From contig CAZRTG010000074.1 of assembly GCA_964602895.1 (NCBI GenBank), forward strand, positions 1 to 15,710: a DNA stretch of 15,710 nt. The letters run 5' to 3'. This DNA comes from JAWXBM01 sp964602895 (lineage in GTDB: Bacteria > Pseudomonadota > Gammaproteobacteria > Xanthomonadales > SZUA-36). The notes beneath the pieces were generated by a model. It was not told where the DNA came from, ran no database searches, and saw only the letters and a list, made by a program, of their open reading frames with translations. Every line of letters starts with the position of its first letter. Within the stretch, counting starts at the first letter, position 1. Below, one piece after another: positions 6,024-14,664 of this stretch. The position numbers were made by a program, and so were the translations under genes.

Positions 6024-9000
6024 AATTTACCGATATTTTTATTCGCCGGCCGGTGCTGGCGAGCGTCATCAGTTTGCTGATACTGGTGCTGGGTGTACGG
6101 GCCTTTACAGCTCTGGAATTACGCGAATACCCGGAGTTGAGCAACACGGTGGTAACCGTTACCACAGTGTATCCGGGTGCCAGCAGTGAACTGGTGCAAG
6201 GGTTTATCACCACGCCATTGCAGCAGGCCATTGCCGAAGCTCGTGGGATTGATTTCCTGGTGGCCAATAGTGCCCAGGGTGTCTCTACCATTTCGGTCCA
6301 TATGGAGCTCAACTACGACCCGAATGCGGCGGTGGCCGAAATTCAAGCCAAGGTTGCCAGTCAACGTGGCGCCCTGCCGGGGGAATCAGAGGACCCGGTA
6401 ATTAACTCAACTACCGGTGATCAGACCGCGCTGATGTATATCGTATTCACCAGCGATGAGATGTCGATATCGCAGGTCAGTGATTTTCTGTTGCGTGTGG
6501 TTCAGCCCAAGCTGCAGGCTGTACCCGGTGTGGCTAAAGCATCAACCTTTGGTAGTGGTGCTTTCGCCATGCGCATCTGGCTGGATCCGCAACGCCTGGT
6601 AGCACATGGGGTGTCAGCCGAGAAGGTGGCCCAGGTTTTGCGCGAGAATAATTTCCTGGCAGCAGTAGGTCAGACCAAAGGTGCTTATGTAGCCATCAAC
6701 CTTTCTGCCACGACAGACGTCAGTACGGAGCAAGATTTTCGCCGGCTGATTGTGCGCCGGGACGAGCAAACGCTGGTGCGCCTGGAAGATGTGGCGCGTA
6801 TTGAGCTGGGTGCAGAGAGTTACGACTCCCTCAGCTTCTTCAATGGCGCTACAGGCACGGTTATCGCGGTTGAGCCAGCTCCCGGCGCTAACCCACTGAC
6901 CGTTGCCAAACGGGTTCATGTCGCTCTGGACGATATCAAACGACAGTTGCCTTCCAGCCTTACCGCCAATATTGCCTACGATGCCAGCCTTTACATCGAG
7001 GAGTCGATCAAGGAGGTCTTTAAAACCCTGTTCGAAGCCATGCTCGTTGTCATGTTGGTGATTTTTCTGTCTTTGGGATCCCTGCGTGCAGCGATCGTCC
7101 CCGCTGTGGCCGTACCCCTGTCTTTGGTGGGTGGCGTCTTTCTGATGTTGTTGATGGGTTTCTCGATCAATTTGCTGACTTTGCTGGCCATGGTGCTGGC
7201 GATTGGTCTGGTGGTGGATGACGCCATCATTGTGGTGGAGAACATACATCGACATGTGCAGATGGGTAAGAGACGTCTGGATGCAGCCATAGCAGGTGCG
7301 CGGGAAATTGGCCTGCCCATCATCGCCATGACCACCACTTTGATCGCTGTCTACACGCCCATTGGCTTCATGGGTGGGTTGGTGGGAACCTTATTTACCG
7401 AGTTCGCATTTGGGCTTGCCGGAGCCGTGCTGGTTTCCGGAATTGTGGCTCTGACATTATCGCCCATGCTCTCGTCCAAGGTTTTGAGCCGGGAGGGCGA
7501 ACCCGGACGCTTTGAAAAGCAGGTTGAACGATTTTTCAATTGGCTCGCCGGCGGCTACCGTCGCATTCTCAGCAAAACCCTGAATTTTGTACCCGTTACC
7601 ATGGTGTTTGCACTGATGGTATTGACCAGTATTTACTTTTTGTTCACCACGACTCCCAGCGAACTTGCGCCCGTTGAAGATCAAGGCATCGTTTTTATGA
7701 ATCTGCGGCTGCCACACACAGCAACCATTGAGTACAACGAGTTTTACACCAAACAGCTGATACAGGAACTCAAGACTGTGCCGGAAGGAAAAGATACTTT
7801 TTTGTTTCTCGGCACCAACTCAACTTTTGGTGGCTTCAAGTTGGTCCCCTCGGCAGAGCGCGAGCGCTCTTTGCTGGAAGTCCTGCCCGATGTACAGGCG
7901 GCCTTGCGGCGCCTGCCCGGCTTCCAGGGGGCAGGCTTTCCGCGTCCCAGCTTGCCGGGTTCCGCTGGAGGCTTGCCGGTACAATTTGTGATCACCTCAT
8001 CTGCCGGTTTTGACGAGTTGGATGGCGTCGCCGATGCTACGGTCGCTGCCGGTATGCAAAGTGGATACTTCGGCTTTTTACAGAAAAGCATTCAGTTCTC
8101 TTCACCGCGAACGACCCTGGTGATTGATCGTGATCGTGCCGGTGACCTCGGTATCTCCATGTCCGATATAGCCCGCTCGTTGTCGACCTTGCTGGGCGAG
8201 GGTTATGTCAATCGATTCAATCTGGAAGGCCGTAGCTATAAGGTCATTCCACAGGTGGAGCGTTTTGCGCGCCTGGATCGCAATATGCTGAAGGAATATT
8301 ACTTGCCTACGGCTTCCGGCGAACAAGTACCACTAGCAGCGTTGGTGCGTTTCTCCGATACGGTGGAGCCTGATTCACGCAGCCAGTTCCAACAATTGAA
8401 CGCCGTAACTGTACAAGGCACCCTTGCACCGGGCAAAACATTGGGTGCCGCCCTGGCTTTCCTTGAGGCTGAGGCGTTGCAGAACTTCCCGCAGGAATTC
8501 GGCTATGACTTTAATGGTGAGTCCAGGCAATACGCAGAGCAGGGCAGTGCGCTGATCGTCACATTTTTCCTGGCACTGGTGATCATCTATCTGGTATTGG
8601 CAGCACAATTTGAAAGCTGGCGCGATCCGTTGATCATTCTGGTCTCTGTGCCCATGTCGATTGCGGGAGCGCTGATTTTCCTGAATATGGGCTTTGCCAC
8701 CATCAATATTTACACGCAGGTCGGACTGATCACATTGATTGGTCTGATTTCCAAGAATGGCATCCTGATTGTGGAATTTGCCAACCAGTTGCGTATAACC
8801 GAAGGTGTAGAGAAAAGAGAAGCCATTGAGCAGGCATCCGCCATTCGGCTGCGGCCCGTGTTGATGACGACGGTGGCCATGATCATGGCTATGGTACCGT
8901 TGTTGATGGCGAGTGGCCCCGGGGCTGTGAGTCGATTCGATATCGGCCTGGTGATCGCAACAGGCCTTGGGATTGGAACCTTGTTTACGCTTTTTGTACT

Positions 9001-9067
9001 ACCTGCGGTTTATATGCTTTTGTCTGCGCCTGAGATTTCACAACGAAAGTTGCATGTCGCTCAGTAA
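6020..9067 (+). CDS. RND multidrug-type efflux pump, HAE1 family inner-membrane transporter
   Basis: A proton-driven exporter of hydrophobic or amphiphilic compounds from the periplasm and inner membrane. At 1015 residues it has the usual HAE1 length and order: TM1 (about 10-30), a large periplasmic loop with VYPGAS and DPN motifs, TM2-TM7 (about 335-540), a second periplasmic loop (about 545-840), TM8-TM12 (about 845-1000). The proton-relay residues are present: the Asp pair in GLVVDDAIIVVENIHRH (Asp400/Asp401, equivalent to AcrB 407/408) and Lys912 in GLISKNGILIVEF (AcrB 940). FxGDxxP-type features are loosely kept. Its ATG overlaps the adaptor's stop. No outer-membrane factor gene follows, so it would use a TolC-like channel encoded elsewhere. 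Sequence style is closest to MexF/MexI/VmeK-like single pumps rather than metal (HME) pumps. No regulator gene is adjacent. Confidence 0.95.
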   Translation: MKFTDIFIRRPVLASVISLLILVLGVRAFTALELREYPELSNTVVTVTTVYPGASSELVQGFITTPLQQAIAEARGIDFLVANSAQGVSTISVHMELNYDPNAAVAEIQAKVASQRGALPGESEDPVINSTTGDQTALMYIVFTSDEMSISQVSDFLLRVVQPKLQAVPGVAKASTFGSGAFAMRIWLDPQRLVAHGVSAEKVAQVLRENNFLAAVGQTKGAYVAINLSATTDVSTEQDFRRLIVRRDEQTLVRLEDVARIELGAESYDSLSFFNGATGTVIAVEPAPGANPLTVAKRVHVALDDIKRQLPSSLTANIAYDASLYIEESIKEVFKTLFEAMLVVMLVIFLSLGSLRAAIVPAVAVPLSLVGGVFLMLLMGFSINLLTLLAMVLAIGLVVDDAIIVVENIHRHVQMGKRRLDAAIAGAREIGLPIIAMTTTLIAVYTPIGFMGGLVGTLFTEFAFGLAGAVLVSGIVALTLSPMLSSKVLSREGEPGRFEKQVERFFNWLAGGYRRILSKTLNFVPVTMVFALMVLTSIYFLFTTTPSELAPVEDQGIVFMNLRLPHTATIEYNEFYTKQLIQELKTVPEGKDTFLFLGTNSTFGGFKLVPSAERERSLLEVLPDVQAALRRLPGFQGAGFPRPSLPGSAGGLPVQFVITSSAGFDELDGVADATVAAGMQSGYFGFLQKSIQFSSPRTTLVIDRDRAGDLGISMSDIARSLSTLLGEGYVNRFNLEGRSYKVIPQVERFARLDRNMLKEYYLPTASGEQVPLAALVRFSDTVEPDSRSQFQQLNAVTVQGTLAPGKTLGAALAFLEAEALQNFPQEFGYDFNGESRQYAEQGSALIVTFFLALVIIYLVLAAQFESWRDPLIILVSVPMSIAGALIFLNMGFATINIYTQVGLITLIGLISKNGILIVEFANQLRITEGVEKREAIEQASAIRLRPVLMTTVAMIMAMVPLLMASGPGAVSRFDIGLVIATGLGIGTLFTLFVLPAVYMLLSAPEISQRKLHVAQ

Positions 9068-9092
9068 AGTGAAAAAGGAGTGGTTCTGAAAA

Positions 9093-10262
9093 TCACGGAT
9101 TCTGGACGGGCTCACTGACAGCGCCGCTGCTCAACAGTGCTTCAATCTGGTCACGGGTATAGCCTGCCTGGCGCAACAAAGCGCGTGTATCCTGACCGGC
9201 TTGTCGTGGCACTTTCGGCATGTCACCGGGTGTGCGATCAAACCGTGGAACTGGTGCATTCTGCAACACACCACCCACTTCAATAAAATTCTGTCGTGCC
9301 AGATTATGTGGATGTTGGCTGGCTTCGGTAAGGGTGAGCACAGGCGTTACGCAGGCATCGGAGCCTGCAAATAACAGGCACCATTCCTCACGAGACTTCA
9401 TTTTGATGGCAGCTGCAATCTGCTGTTTCAGTTTCGGCCATTTGCCCGGGTCCATCCTGCCGGGTTCCGCGCTGAAGCCCTCGGCAGCAAGCGCACTGCT
9501 TTCCAGTCCGAGAATTTGCAGAAACTGCTGATAGAACTGCGGTTCCAACGGCCCAACGGCAAGAAATTTACCATCCCCGGTTTCATAGGTATCGTAAAAA
9601 TGTGCAGCGCCCGACAGAAAGTTGGTGCCGGTTTGTTCATCGAACAAATCCATGGCCCGGAATACATGAAACAGGGCCATCAGTGCAATGGATCCATCCA
9701 GGATCGCGGCATCAATGACCTGGCCTTTGCCGGAACGGGAAGTTTCCAACAGCGCAGCCAGTATCCCGATGGCCAGCAACATACCGCCAGCGCCAAAGTC
9801 GCCGATCAGATTCAGGGGTGGAACCGGTTTTTCACCTTGCCTGCCGATGGCATGCAGCACTCCGGATAGCCCGATGTAGTTGATATCGTGCCCGGCAGTG
9901 GAGGCCAACGGCCCGCTTTGGCCCCAGCCGGTGATGCGCCCGTAAACCAGCTTCGGGTTGCGTTTGAGGCAGACTTCCGGTCCAAAACCCAGACGTTCGG
10001 CTACCCCGGGCCGGAAGCCCTCGAACAAAGCATCCGCGTTCTCCAACAGGCGCATCAATACTTCAATGCCCTCGGTTGATTTCAGGTCCAGACAAATCGA
10101 CTGGCGGCTGCGCAGTTGCGGGTCTGGTGGAGCGGTTGAATGCTCGCTTGTTCGTTCAATGCGAATCACCGTGGCGCCCATATCGGCCAGCATCATGCCG
10201 CAGAACGGACCAGGCCCCAGACCTGCAACTTCGATGATGCGAAAGCCTTTTAAAGGACCCAT
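9093..10262 (-). CDS. Alpha-methylacyl-CoA racemase / class III CoA-transferase family protein
   Basis: A family III CoA-transferase-fold enzyme that most resembles alpha-methylacyl-CoA racemase, which epimerises the 2-methyl centre of branched acyl-CoAs. Evidence over 389 residues: N-terminal LKGFRIIEVAGLGPGPFCGMMLADMGATVIRIER, split here as LKGFRIIEVAGLGPGP (4-19) and MLADMGATVIRIER (24-37); GRITGWGQSGP at 108-118; GHDINYIGLSG at 124-134; GDFGAGGM at 154-161. His125, Asp155 and Glu240 fall where the M. tuberculosis racemase has its catalytic His126, Asp156 and Glu241, which supports racemase over transferase (transferases use an Asp nucleophile in place of His-Asp chemistry). It lies 56 nt downstream of dgcA on the same strand and is probably its operon partner. 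The gap has only a weak ribosome binding site. It converges on the RND pump gene with a 25-nt gap. The actual acyl-CoA substrate is unknown. Confidence 0.88.
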   Translation of the reverse strand: MGPLKGFRIIEVAGLGPGPFCGMMLADMGATVIRIERTSEHSTAPPDPQLRSRQSICLDLKSTEGIEVLMRLLENADALFEGFRPGVAERLGFGPEVCLKRNPKLVYGRITGWGQSGPLASTAGHDINYIGLSGVLHAIGRQGEKPVPPLNLIGDFGAGGMLLAIGILAALLETSRSGKGQVIDAAILDGSIALMALFHVFRAMDLFDEQTGTNFLSGAAHFYDTYETGDGKFLAVGPLEPQFYQQFLQILGLESSALAAEGFSAEPGRMDPGKWPKLKQQIAAAIKMKSREEWCLLFAGSDACVTPVLTLTEASQHPHNLARQNFIEVGGVLQNAPVPRFDRTPGDMPKVPRQAGQDTRALLRQAGYTRDQIEALLSSGAVSEPVQNP

Positions 10263-10318
10263 GGTTATTTAAACATTACCTTGCCCAGAACTCTTTTCCG
10301 CCTCCTTTTTTGGTTTCG

Positions 10319-11299
10319 TCAGCCCCAGAAAGCAGGTGCGAACACCTCTGCCTGGCCTTTGTGATATTGCAGGCCGTTGACGTGATCGTGCTTGAGCAGC
10401 AACGGCCCGTCGATATCCACAAAATCACAGAGCTGGGCAATGACGAATGAAGGTGCCATGCCCAGCGAGGTGCCCATCATATTGCCCACCATCAGCTTGC
10501 AGCCTTTGGCTTTGGCGGCCTTGGCCAGCGCCAGTGCTTCGGTCAGGCCGCCGGTTTTGTCCAGTTTGATATTGATCATGCTGTAACGACGCGCTGCCTG
10601 TTCCAACTCGCCGGTGTGCAAACAGGATTCATCTGCTGCCAGTGTTATCGGTGATTCAAAGCCTTCCAGCTCGGCATCGCCACCGCGTGGCAGGGGCTGT
10701 TCGATCATGCCCAGATTCAAACCCGCACATTTGGGCAACACCTCTTTCAATAGCTCAAAGCTCCAGCCCTGGTTGGCGTCCACCACCAGTTGCGCATCCG
10801 GCCTGGCCGCTCGAATCGCTGCCAGCTTCTCATAAGGCTGGTCGCTGTCCAGTTTGATCTTCAAAACCGGGGCATCTTTGGCCGCTGCGGCTTTGGCTGC
10901 CATGGCTTCGGGTGTTTCTTCCAGACCAATCGTAAAAACCGTAGTCACTGGCTTTGGTGAGATGCCCGTGAGTTGCCAGATGGTCTTGCCACTGAGTTTG
11001 CATTCCAGGTCCCACAGCGCACAATCCACTGCGTTGCGGGCGCCGCCCGGTGGCAGTAAATCCTGCAAGGTTTCGCGGCTGATCCCCTGGCGAATCTGCC
11101 CGGCCACCGCATTCACCTGCGCCAGCATGCTTTCAGCGGTTTCATCCAGGTAGTAAACGCCTTGTGCTTCACCCCGTCCGATATGGCCCGCCTGCCCCAG
11201 CTGAACCACCAGGCCACGTGAATGAGTCCAAACCGACCCGGTAATGCGAAACGGTTGCTGCATTTCCCATTCTTCAAGATAGGCGCAGAATTTCATCAT
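10319..11299 (-). CDS. dgcA: N-acetyl-D-glutamate racemase DgcA (enolase superfamily, dipeptide-epimerase group)
   Basis: An enolase-superfamily enzyme of the muconate-lactonising / Ala-Glu dipeptide epimerase subgroup. Because dgcN lies directly upstream, it is best assigned as DgcA, which racemises N-acetyl-D-glutamate to N-acetyl-L-glutamate in the DgcN-DgcA pathway. Numbered on the 326-aa form: capping domain 1-115, barrel 116-326; KIK motif Lys147/Lys149, metal ligands Asp174 (VVDANQG), Glu200 (MIEQPLPRGG) and Asp223 (LAADES), second catalytic Lys245 (INIKLDKTGG). The full set is present, so the enzyme should be active. It begins with two adjacent ATGs (11299 and 11296). GGAGG at 11307-11303, inside the end of dgcN, is 3 nt from the first and 6 nt from the second, so 11296 is the more likely start. 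Coupled to dgcN. Without that context, L-Ala-D/L-Glu epimerase would be the alternative call. Confidence 0.88.
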   Translation of the reverse strand: MMKFCAYLEEWEMQQPFRITGSVWTHSRGLVVQLGQAGHIGRGEAQGVYYLDETAESMLAQVNAVAGQIRQGISRETLQDLLPPGGARNAVDCALWDLECKLSGKTIWQLTGISPKPVTTVFTIGLEETPEAMAAKAAAAKDAPVLKIKLDSDQPYEKLAAIRAARPDAQLVVDANQGWSFELLKEVLPKCAGLNLGMIEQPLPRGGDAELEGFESPITLAADESCLHTGELEQAARRYSMINIKLDKTGGLTEALALAKAAKAKGCKLMVGNMMGTSLGMAPSFVIAQLCDFVDIDGPLLLKHDHVNGLQYHKGQAEVFAPAFWG

Positions 11300-12333
11300 T
11301 TTCCTCCAAAAAACTGCTGTAAGTGCGCTGCGATGGCGCCACAGCCGTCGATCAGGGAATCCACGCAGGGTACGTCGTGTTCGGCTTGCAGTTGCTGCAG
11401 ATAGTCTGTTCTGGCCTCGCCTTTCAGGGCTGAGGTATTGACGCTGATGCCCACGCAGCGGATGGCTGGATTGGTGCGCTTGCCCGCCTGTATGTGCAGG
11501 TCAATGCATTCCGCAATGGACGGTAAAAGATAGTGTTCAAAACCGGAAACTTCTTTGCGTGTTGCGTCATGGCACAACACAAAGGCATCCGGTTGAGAGC
11601 CATGCAACAGGCCCAGGCTGACACCGGAATAGCCAGGATGGAACAGCGAACCCTGGCCCTCAATCACGTCCCAATGATCGGCCGCATTGTCCGGTGACAG
11701 AACCTCTGCGGCGCCGGAAATAAAGTCGGCAATAACGGCATCGATCGGCACACCTTCACCCGCAATCATGATGCCAGTTTGCCCGGTCGCGCGGAATGTG
11801 GCATTCATGCCGGCATCCAGCATGGCCTGGTGCAGTGCCAGTGCCGTGTATTTTTTACCGATGGCGCAATCGGTTCCCACCATCAAAACCCGACGACCGC
11901 TGCGCTTTTTGCCAGTGCCTACCGGCAAGTTCTTCGGCGGTGTACGTACATCAACCAGGCGGGCACCCGAGGCTTTGGCAATGTCTGCAAGGCTGCTGCG
12001 CTCGTGTAGTTTGATATGCAGACCGCTGACTATGTCCATGCCGGCGCTGGCAGCCTGTTCTATGATTTTCCACCAACTGTCGGGGATGGAACCGCCCACA
12101 GGTGCAACACCAATTACCAGGCTGCGGGCACCGGCTGCAATCGCTTGTTCCACAGTCATATCCGGCACACCCAGATCAACGTCACAGCCCGGAAAACGCA
12201 GTTGTCCTTTGACCAGTTCAGGCCGCCACTGCACAATGCCGAGACCGGTTTTGGCGTAGGTGGGATCGTCTTGTTGGCCGATCAAAATCAGATAGGGTGC
12301 GGCCAACTGTACCTGGGTCAATGTGTTTTGCAT
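11296..12333 (-). CDS. dgcN: D-glutamate N-acetyltransferase DgcN (DUF1611 family)
   Basis: A DUF1611 protein of 345 residues. In marine bacteria DgcN is a D-glutamate N-acetyltransferase that works with DgcA to feed D-Glu into L-Glu metabolism. The N-terminal domain (about 1-145) starts PYLILIGQQDDPTYAKTGLG, and contains RFPGCDVDLGVPDMT and GVAPVGGSIPDSW. The C-terminal nucleotide/CoA-binding-like domain contains the P-loop-like GTDCAIGKKYTALAL (Gly153 to Lys160), FRATGQTGIMI at 180-190, GEGVPIDAV, and VIEGQGSLFHPGYSGVSLGLLHG, here at about 223-245. The loop has GKKYT rather than the classic GK[ST], common in this family. Its TGA overlaps the first ATG of dgcA. Upstream of the ATG only a weak ribosome binding site is visible. 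It diverges from TonB receptor 2 over 203 nt. Identification rests on family plus the dgcA neighbour. Confidence 0.87.
   Translation of the reverse strand: MQNTLTQVQLAAPYLILIGQQDDPTYAKTGLGIVQWRPELVKGQLRFPGCDVDLGVPDMTVEQAIAAGARSLVIGVAPVGGSIPDSWWKIIEQAASAGMDIVSGLHIKLHERSSLADIAKASGARLVDVRTPPKNLPVGTGKKRSGRRVLMVGTDCAIGKKYTALALHQAMLDAGMNATFRATGQTGIMIAGEGVPIDAVIADFISGAAEVLSPDNAADHWDVIEGQGSLFHPGYSGVSLGLLHGSQPDAFVLCHDATRKEVSGFEHYLLPSIAECIDLHIQAGKRTNPAIRCVGISVNTSALKGEARTDYLQQLQAEHDVPCVDSLIDGCGAIAAHLQQFFGGK
11303..11307 (-). promoter_or_regulatory. Ribosome binding site of dgcA inside the 3' end of dgcN
   Basis: On the minus strand GGAGG reads at 11307-11303, within the final Gly-Gly codons of dgcN. 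It is the strongest Shine-Dalgarno match seen in the window. It is 3 nt from the ATG at 11299 and 6 nt from the ATG at 11296, which favours the second start. Confidence 0.6.
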
Positions 12334-12536
12334 ATCAGGCCCGATGTGGAGTTAAAAATGAGTGAATCCCGGAAAAATGTCCATCTGGCCAAAGCCTATG
12401 ACCAAAGCCTATGACCGAAGATCCGGAGTTGTCATCAAGACTTCAGTTGCTTTACAGGACATCCGGGCCAATCTTATCAGCATAGTGCCTGATTCAGCAC
12501 CAACCGCATAACCGGAAACCGACGAACAACATCGAT
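12334..12536. promoter_or_regulatory. Divergent intergenic region between dgcN and TonB receptor 2
   Basis: These 203 nt must carry the promoters for the dgcN operon (minus) and the second TonB receptor (plus), making shared control possible. I found no strong sigma70 pair. A weak candidate for the plus strand is TTTACA at about 12451-12456, followed after 18 nt by TATCAG. No convincing Fur box is present, although the receptor type is often iron-linked. A 13-bp tandem duplication lies within (12389-12414). Confidence 0.4.
12389..12414. repeat. Tandem duplication, 13 bp x 2
   Basis: CCAAAGCCTATGA occurs twice in direct tandem (12389-12401 and 12402-12414) and is followed by CC, so a third copy begins and breaks off. 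It lies 56-81 nt upstream of the dgcN start. It may be a slippage duplication or paired binding sites. Confidence 0.6.
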
Positions 12537-14624
12537 ATGAAACCAGCTTTCAACTTTCAGCATTCACACAACTACCCGGGTATTTTAATGGTGTTGTTGT
12601 TTTTGCTGACCGCACCCCTTTTCGCCGCAGTTCCCGAACCGGGTGGGGGCGAATTGGAAGAGGTCATCGTCAGCGCCACACGCATTCCAACGACCTGGCT
12701 GAAACTGCCCGTGGCAGTATCTCGGATGGGGTCGCGGGATATTCATGCCGGACGCCAGGCTTTGGGGATGGATGAAGTACTGGCTGCCGTACCGGGTTTG
12801 TTTTTCCAGAATCGATATAATTTTTCACAGGATTTACGTATTTCCATTCGCGGCTTCGGCGCACGGGCCAATTTCGGTATCCGTGGCATCAAGCTGTATG
12901 CTGACGACATCCCGCAGACCATGCCCGACGGGCAGGGCAATGTGGACTCAATCGATCTGGGCTCAGCCGAACGCATCGAAGTGATCCGCGGCCCGGTTTC
13001 AGCCGTTTATGGCGCCTCCGGTGGAGGTGTGATCCGGATTTTTACTGAAGATGGGCCGGACCAACCCACCGTGTCAGCCAAGGGCAGTCTGGGTTCCTTT
13101 GGCTATGGGTTTGGCCAGGTCAAGGCCGGTGGACAGTTCGGCTCACTCAACGCTTTGTTGAATCTGTCGGCTACCCGCTTGGACGGATATCGTGAGCAAT
13201 CCCGTATGGAGCAAACGCTGTTCAACAGCAAGTTTCGCTACGATGGGCAGGATGGCTCCTCGCTGACTCTGGTGGTTAACGCGGTGGATTCGCCGCAGGC
13301 CGGTGACCCGGGCGGCCTGACGGCGGCAGAAGTGGCAGCCAACCCGCGCCAGGCTGCACCCCGTAATCTGCAATATGACGCCGGCGAAAAACTGGACCAG
13401 CAGCAACTGGGCCTGGCCTGGCGTAAGCCCTTGAGCGCCAACACCGAACTGCTGTTGCGTGGCTATGCTGTGGCACGGCACCTGCAGAATCGCCTGCCGT
13501 TTGATATCAACAGCAACGGCCAGGGCGGCAGCGTGGACCTGGACCGTAAAGCCGCCGGCCTGGGCGGACAATGGAGTTGGTCCCGTAATCTGGCACAGGG
13601 GCGGCAGAATCGCCTGGTGCTGGGCGTGGAGTTGGAAGACCAGCGCGATTTACGCAATCGCTACGCCAACAACCTGGGCCGGTTGGGTGATTTGACCACG
13701 CGCCAGGATGAAGATGTCAGCGCCCGCTCGCTGTTTATCGAAAATGCCTGGGACCTCAGCCTGCTGTGGACGCTGACTCTGGGTGCCCGCTTTGATCACA
13801 TGGAATATAAAGTCAGCGACCGTCTGGCTACCGGTTCCGGCCAGACCGACTTTAACCAGTTCAGCCCCATGGTGGGGTTGGTCTATGCACATAGTGAACG
13901 CTGGAACGGGTATGCCAATATTTCCACCGCGTTTGACCCACCGGCCATCAGCGAACTGGCCAACCCGGATGGCCCCACCGGCTTCAACCAGAATCTGGAT
14001 CCGCAACAGGCGATCAACTACGAGTTGGGACTGCGTGGCTTGCTGCGGCCAGGCTGGCAATACGAACTGGCCGTTTATCATATCGATGTGGATGATGAAA
14101 TTGTGCCCTTTGAACTGGCGGGCTCCGGCCAGTCATTTTTCCGCAATGCCGGTCGCTCCACCCACCAGGGACTGGAGGCAGCTACAAAGGTGGAACTGCT
14201 GCCGGGTTTGAAGCTGGGGTTGAGTTACAGTTATACGGATCTGGTTTACGATGAGTTTGTGGAAGCAGGCATCGATTTTGCAGGCAAAACCATTCCGGGT
14301 GTACCGCAACACCAGGCGGTGCTGGACCTGGCATGGCAACATGACAAGGGTTTGTACGCAGGTTGGGACACGCTTTATGTAGGCAGTCTGCAGGTCAATA
14401 ATGCCAATACGGTTGAGACCAGCGCCTATCTGGTTTCCAATGTACGGCTGGGCTATCGCCATGAAAGCACCAACTGGTCATTCGAGCCCTATGCCGGTAT
14501 CTACAATCTTTTTGACCAGTCCTATAACGGCAATATCCGCGTTAACTCCGCCTTTGGTCGCTACTACGAGCCTGCGCCAGAACGTAACTTCTATGCCGGA
14601 TTGCAGTTGGGCTATCAATTCTGA
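12537..14624 (+). CDS. TonB-dependent outer membrane receptor, YncD/FecA-like (695 aa)
   Basis: An outer-membrane TonB-dependent transporter of the COG4772 type. The signal peptide has an extended n-region, a hydrophobic core GILMVLLFLLTAPLFA and probable cleavage near residue 30-31. The TonB box is LEEVIVSATR (40-49). The plug carries SIRGFGARANFGIRGIKLY at about 104-122, DDIPQTMPDGQGN, and RIEVIRGPVSAVYGASGGGV, the pattern typical of YncD-like receptors. The barrel ends in LQLGYQF with the terminal Phe. Length is usual for siderophore-type receptors. The start at 12537 has no clear Shine-Dalgarno sequence, but no better start fits the signal peptide. The gene diverges from dgcN and converges on the beta-lactamase with a 28-nt gap. 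The ligand is not readable: ferric chelates are the default guess for the family, but the dgc context allows an amino-acid or cell-wall-derived ligand. Confidence 0.92.
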   Translation: MKPAFNFQHSHNYPGILMVLLFLLTAPLFAAVPEPGGGELEEVIVSATRIPTTWLKLPVAVSRMGSRDIHAGRQALGMDEVLAAVPGLFFQNRYNFSQDLRISIRGFGARANFGIRGIKLYADDIPQTMPDGQGNVDSIDLGSAERIEVIRGPVSAVYGASGGGVIRIFTEDGPDQPTVSAKGSLGSFGYGFGQVKAGGQFGSLNALLNLSATRLDGYREQSRMEQTLFNSKFRYDGQDGSSLTLVVNAVDSPQAGDPGGLTAAEVAANPRQAAPRNLQYDAGEKLDQQQLGLAWRKPLSANTELLLRGYAVARHLQNRLPFDINSNGQGGSVDLDRKAAGLGGQWSWSRNLAQGRQNRLVLGVELEDQRDLRNRYANNLGRLGDLTTRQDEDVSARSLFIENAWDLSLLWTLTLGARFDHMEYKVSDRLATGSGQTDFNQFSPMVGLVYAHSERWNGYANISTAFDPPAISELANPDGPTGFNQNLDPQQAINYELGLRGLLRPGWQYELAVYHIDVDDEIVPFELAGSGQSFFRNAGRSTHQGLEAATKVELLPGLKLGLSYSYTDLVYDEFVEAGIDFAGKTIPGVPQHQAVLDLAWQHDKGLYAGWDTLYVGSLQVNNANTVETSAYLVSNVRLGYRHESTNWSFEPYAGIYNLFDQSYNGNIRVNSAFGRYYEPAPERNFYAGLQLGYQF

Positions 14625-14664
14625 CCGACAGGGAAACTCTGCATGAGCCAGATCATTCTGTCGG
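14625..14664. terminator. Weak inverted repeat between convergent TonB receptor 2 and beta-lactamase
   Basis: CCGACAG (14625-14631) directly after the receptor stop pairs perfectly with CTGTCGG (14658-14664), which overlaps the last codons of the minus-strand beta-lactamase. The loop is 26 nt and there is no T-run. The place is right for a bidirectional terminator, but a 7-bp stem with a long loop is weak evidence. Confidence 0.3.

Noticed and set aside
9068..9092. Possible terminator between the RND pump and the racemase gene
   Set aside because: GTGA and TCAC ends are present, but the interior does not pair, so no credible stem forms in the 25-nt gap.
12334..12536. Fur box upstream of TonB receptor 2
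   Set aside because: No stretch approaches the GATAATGATAATCATTATC pattern; AATCTTATCAG is too short and too divergent.
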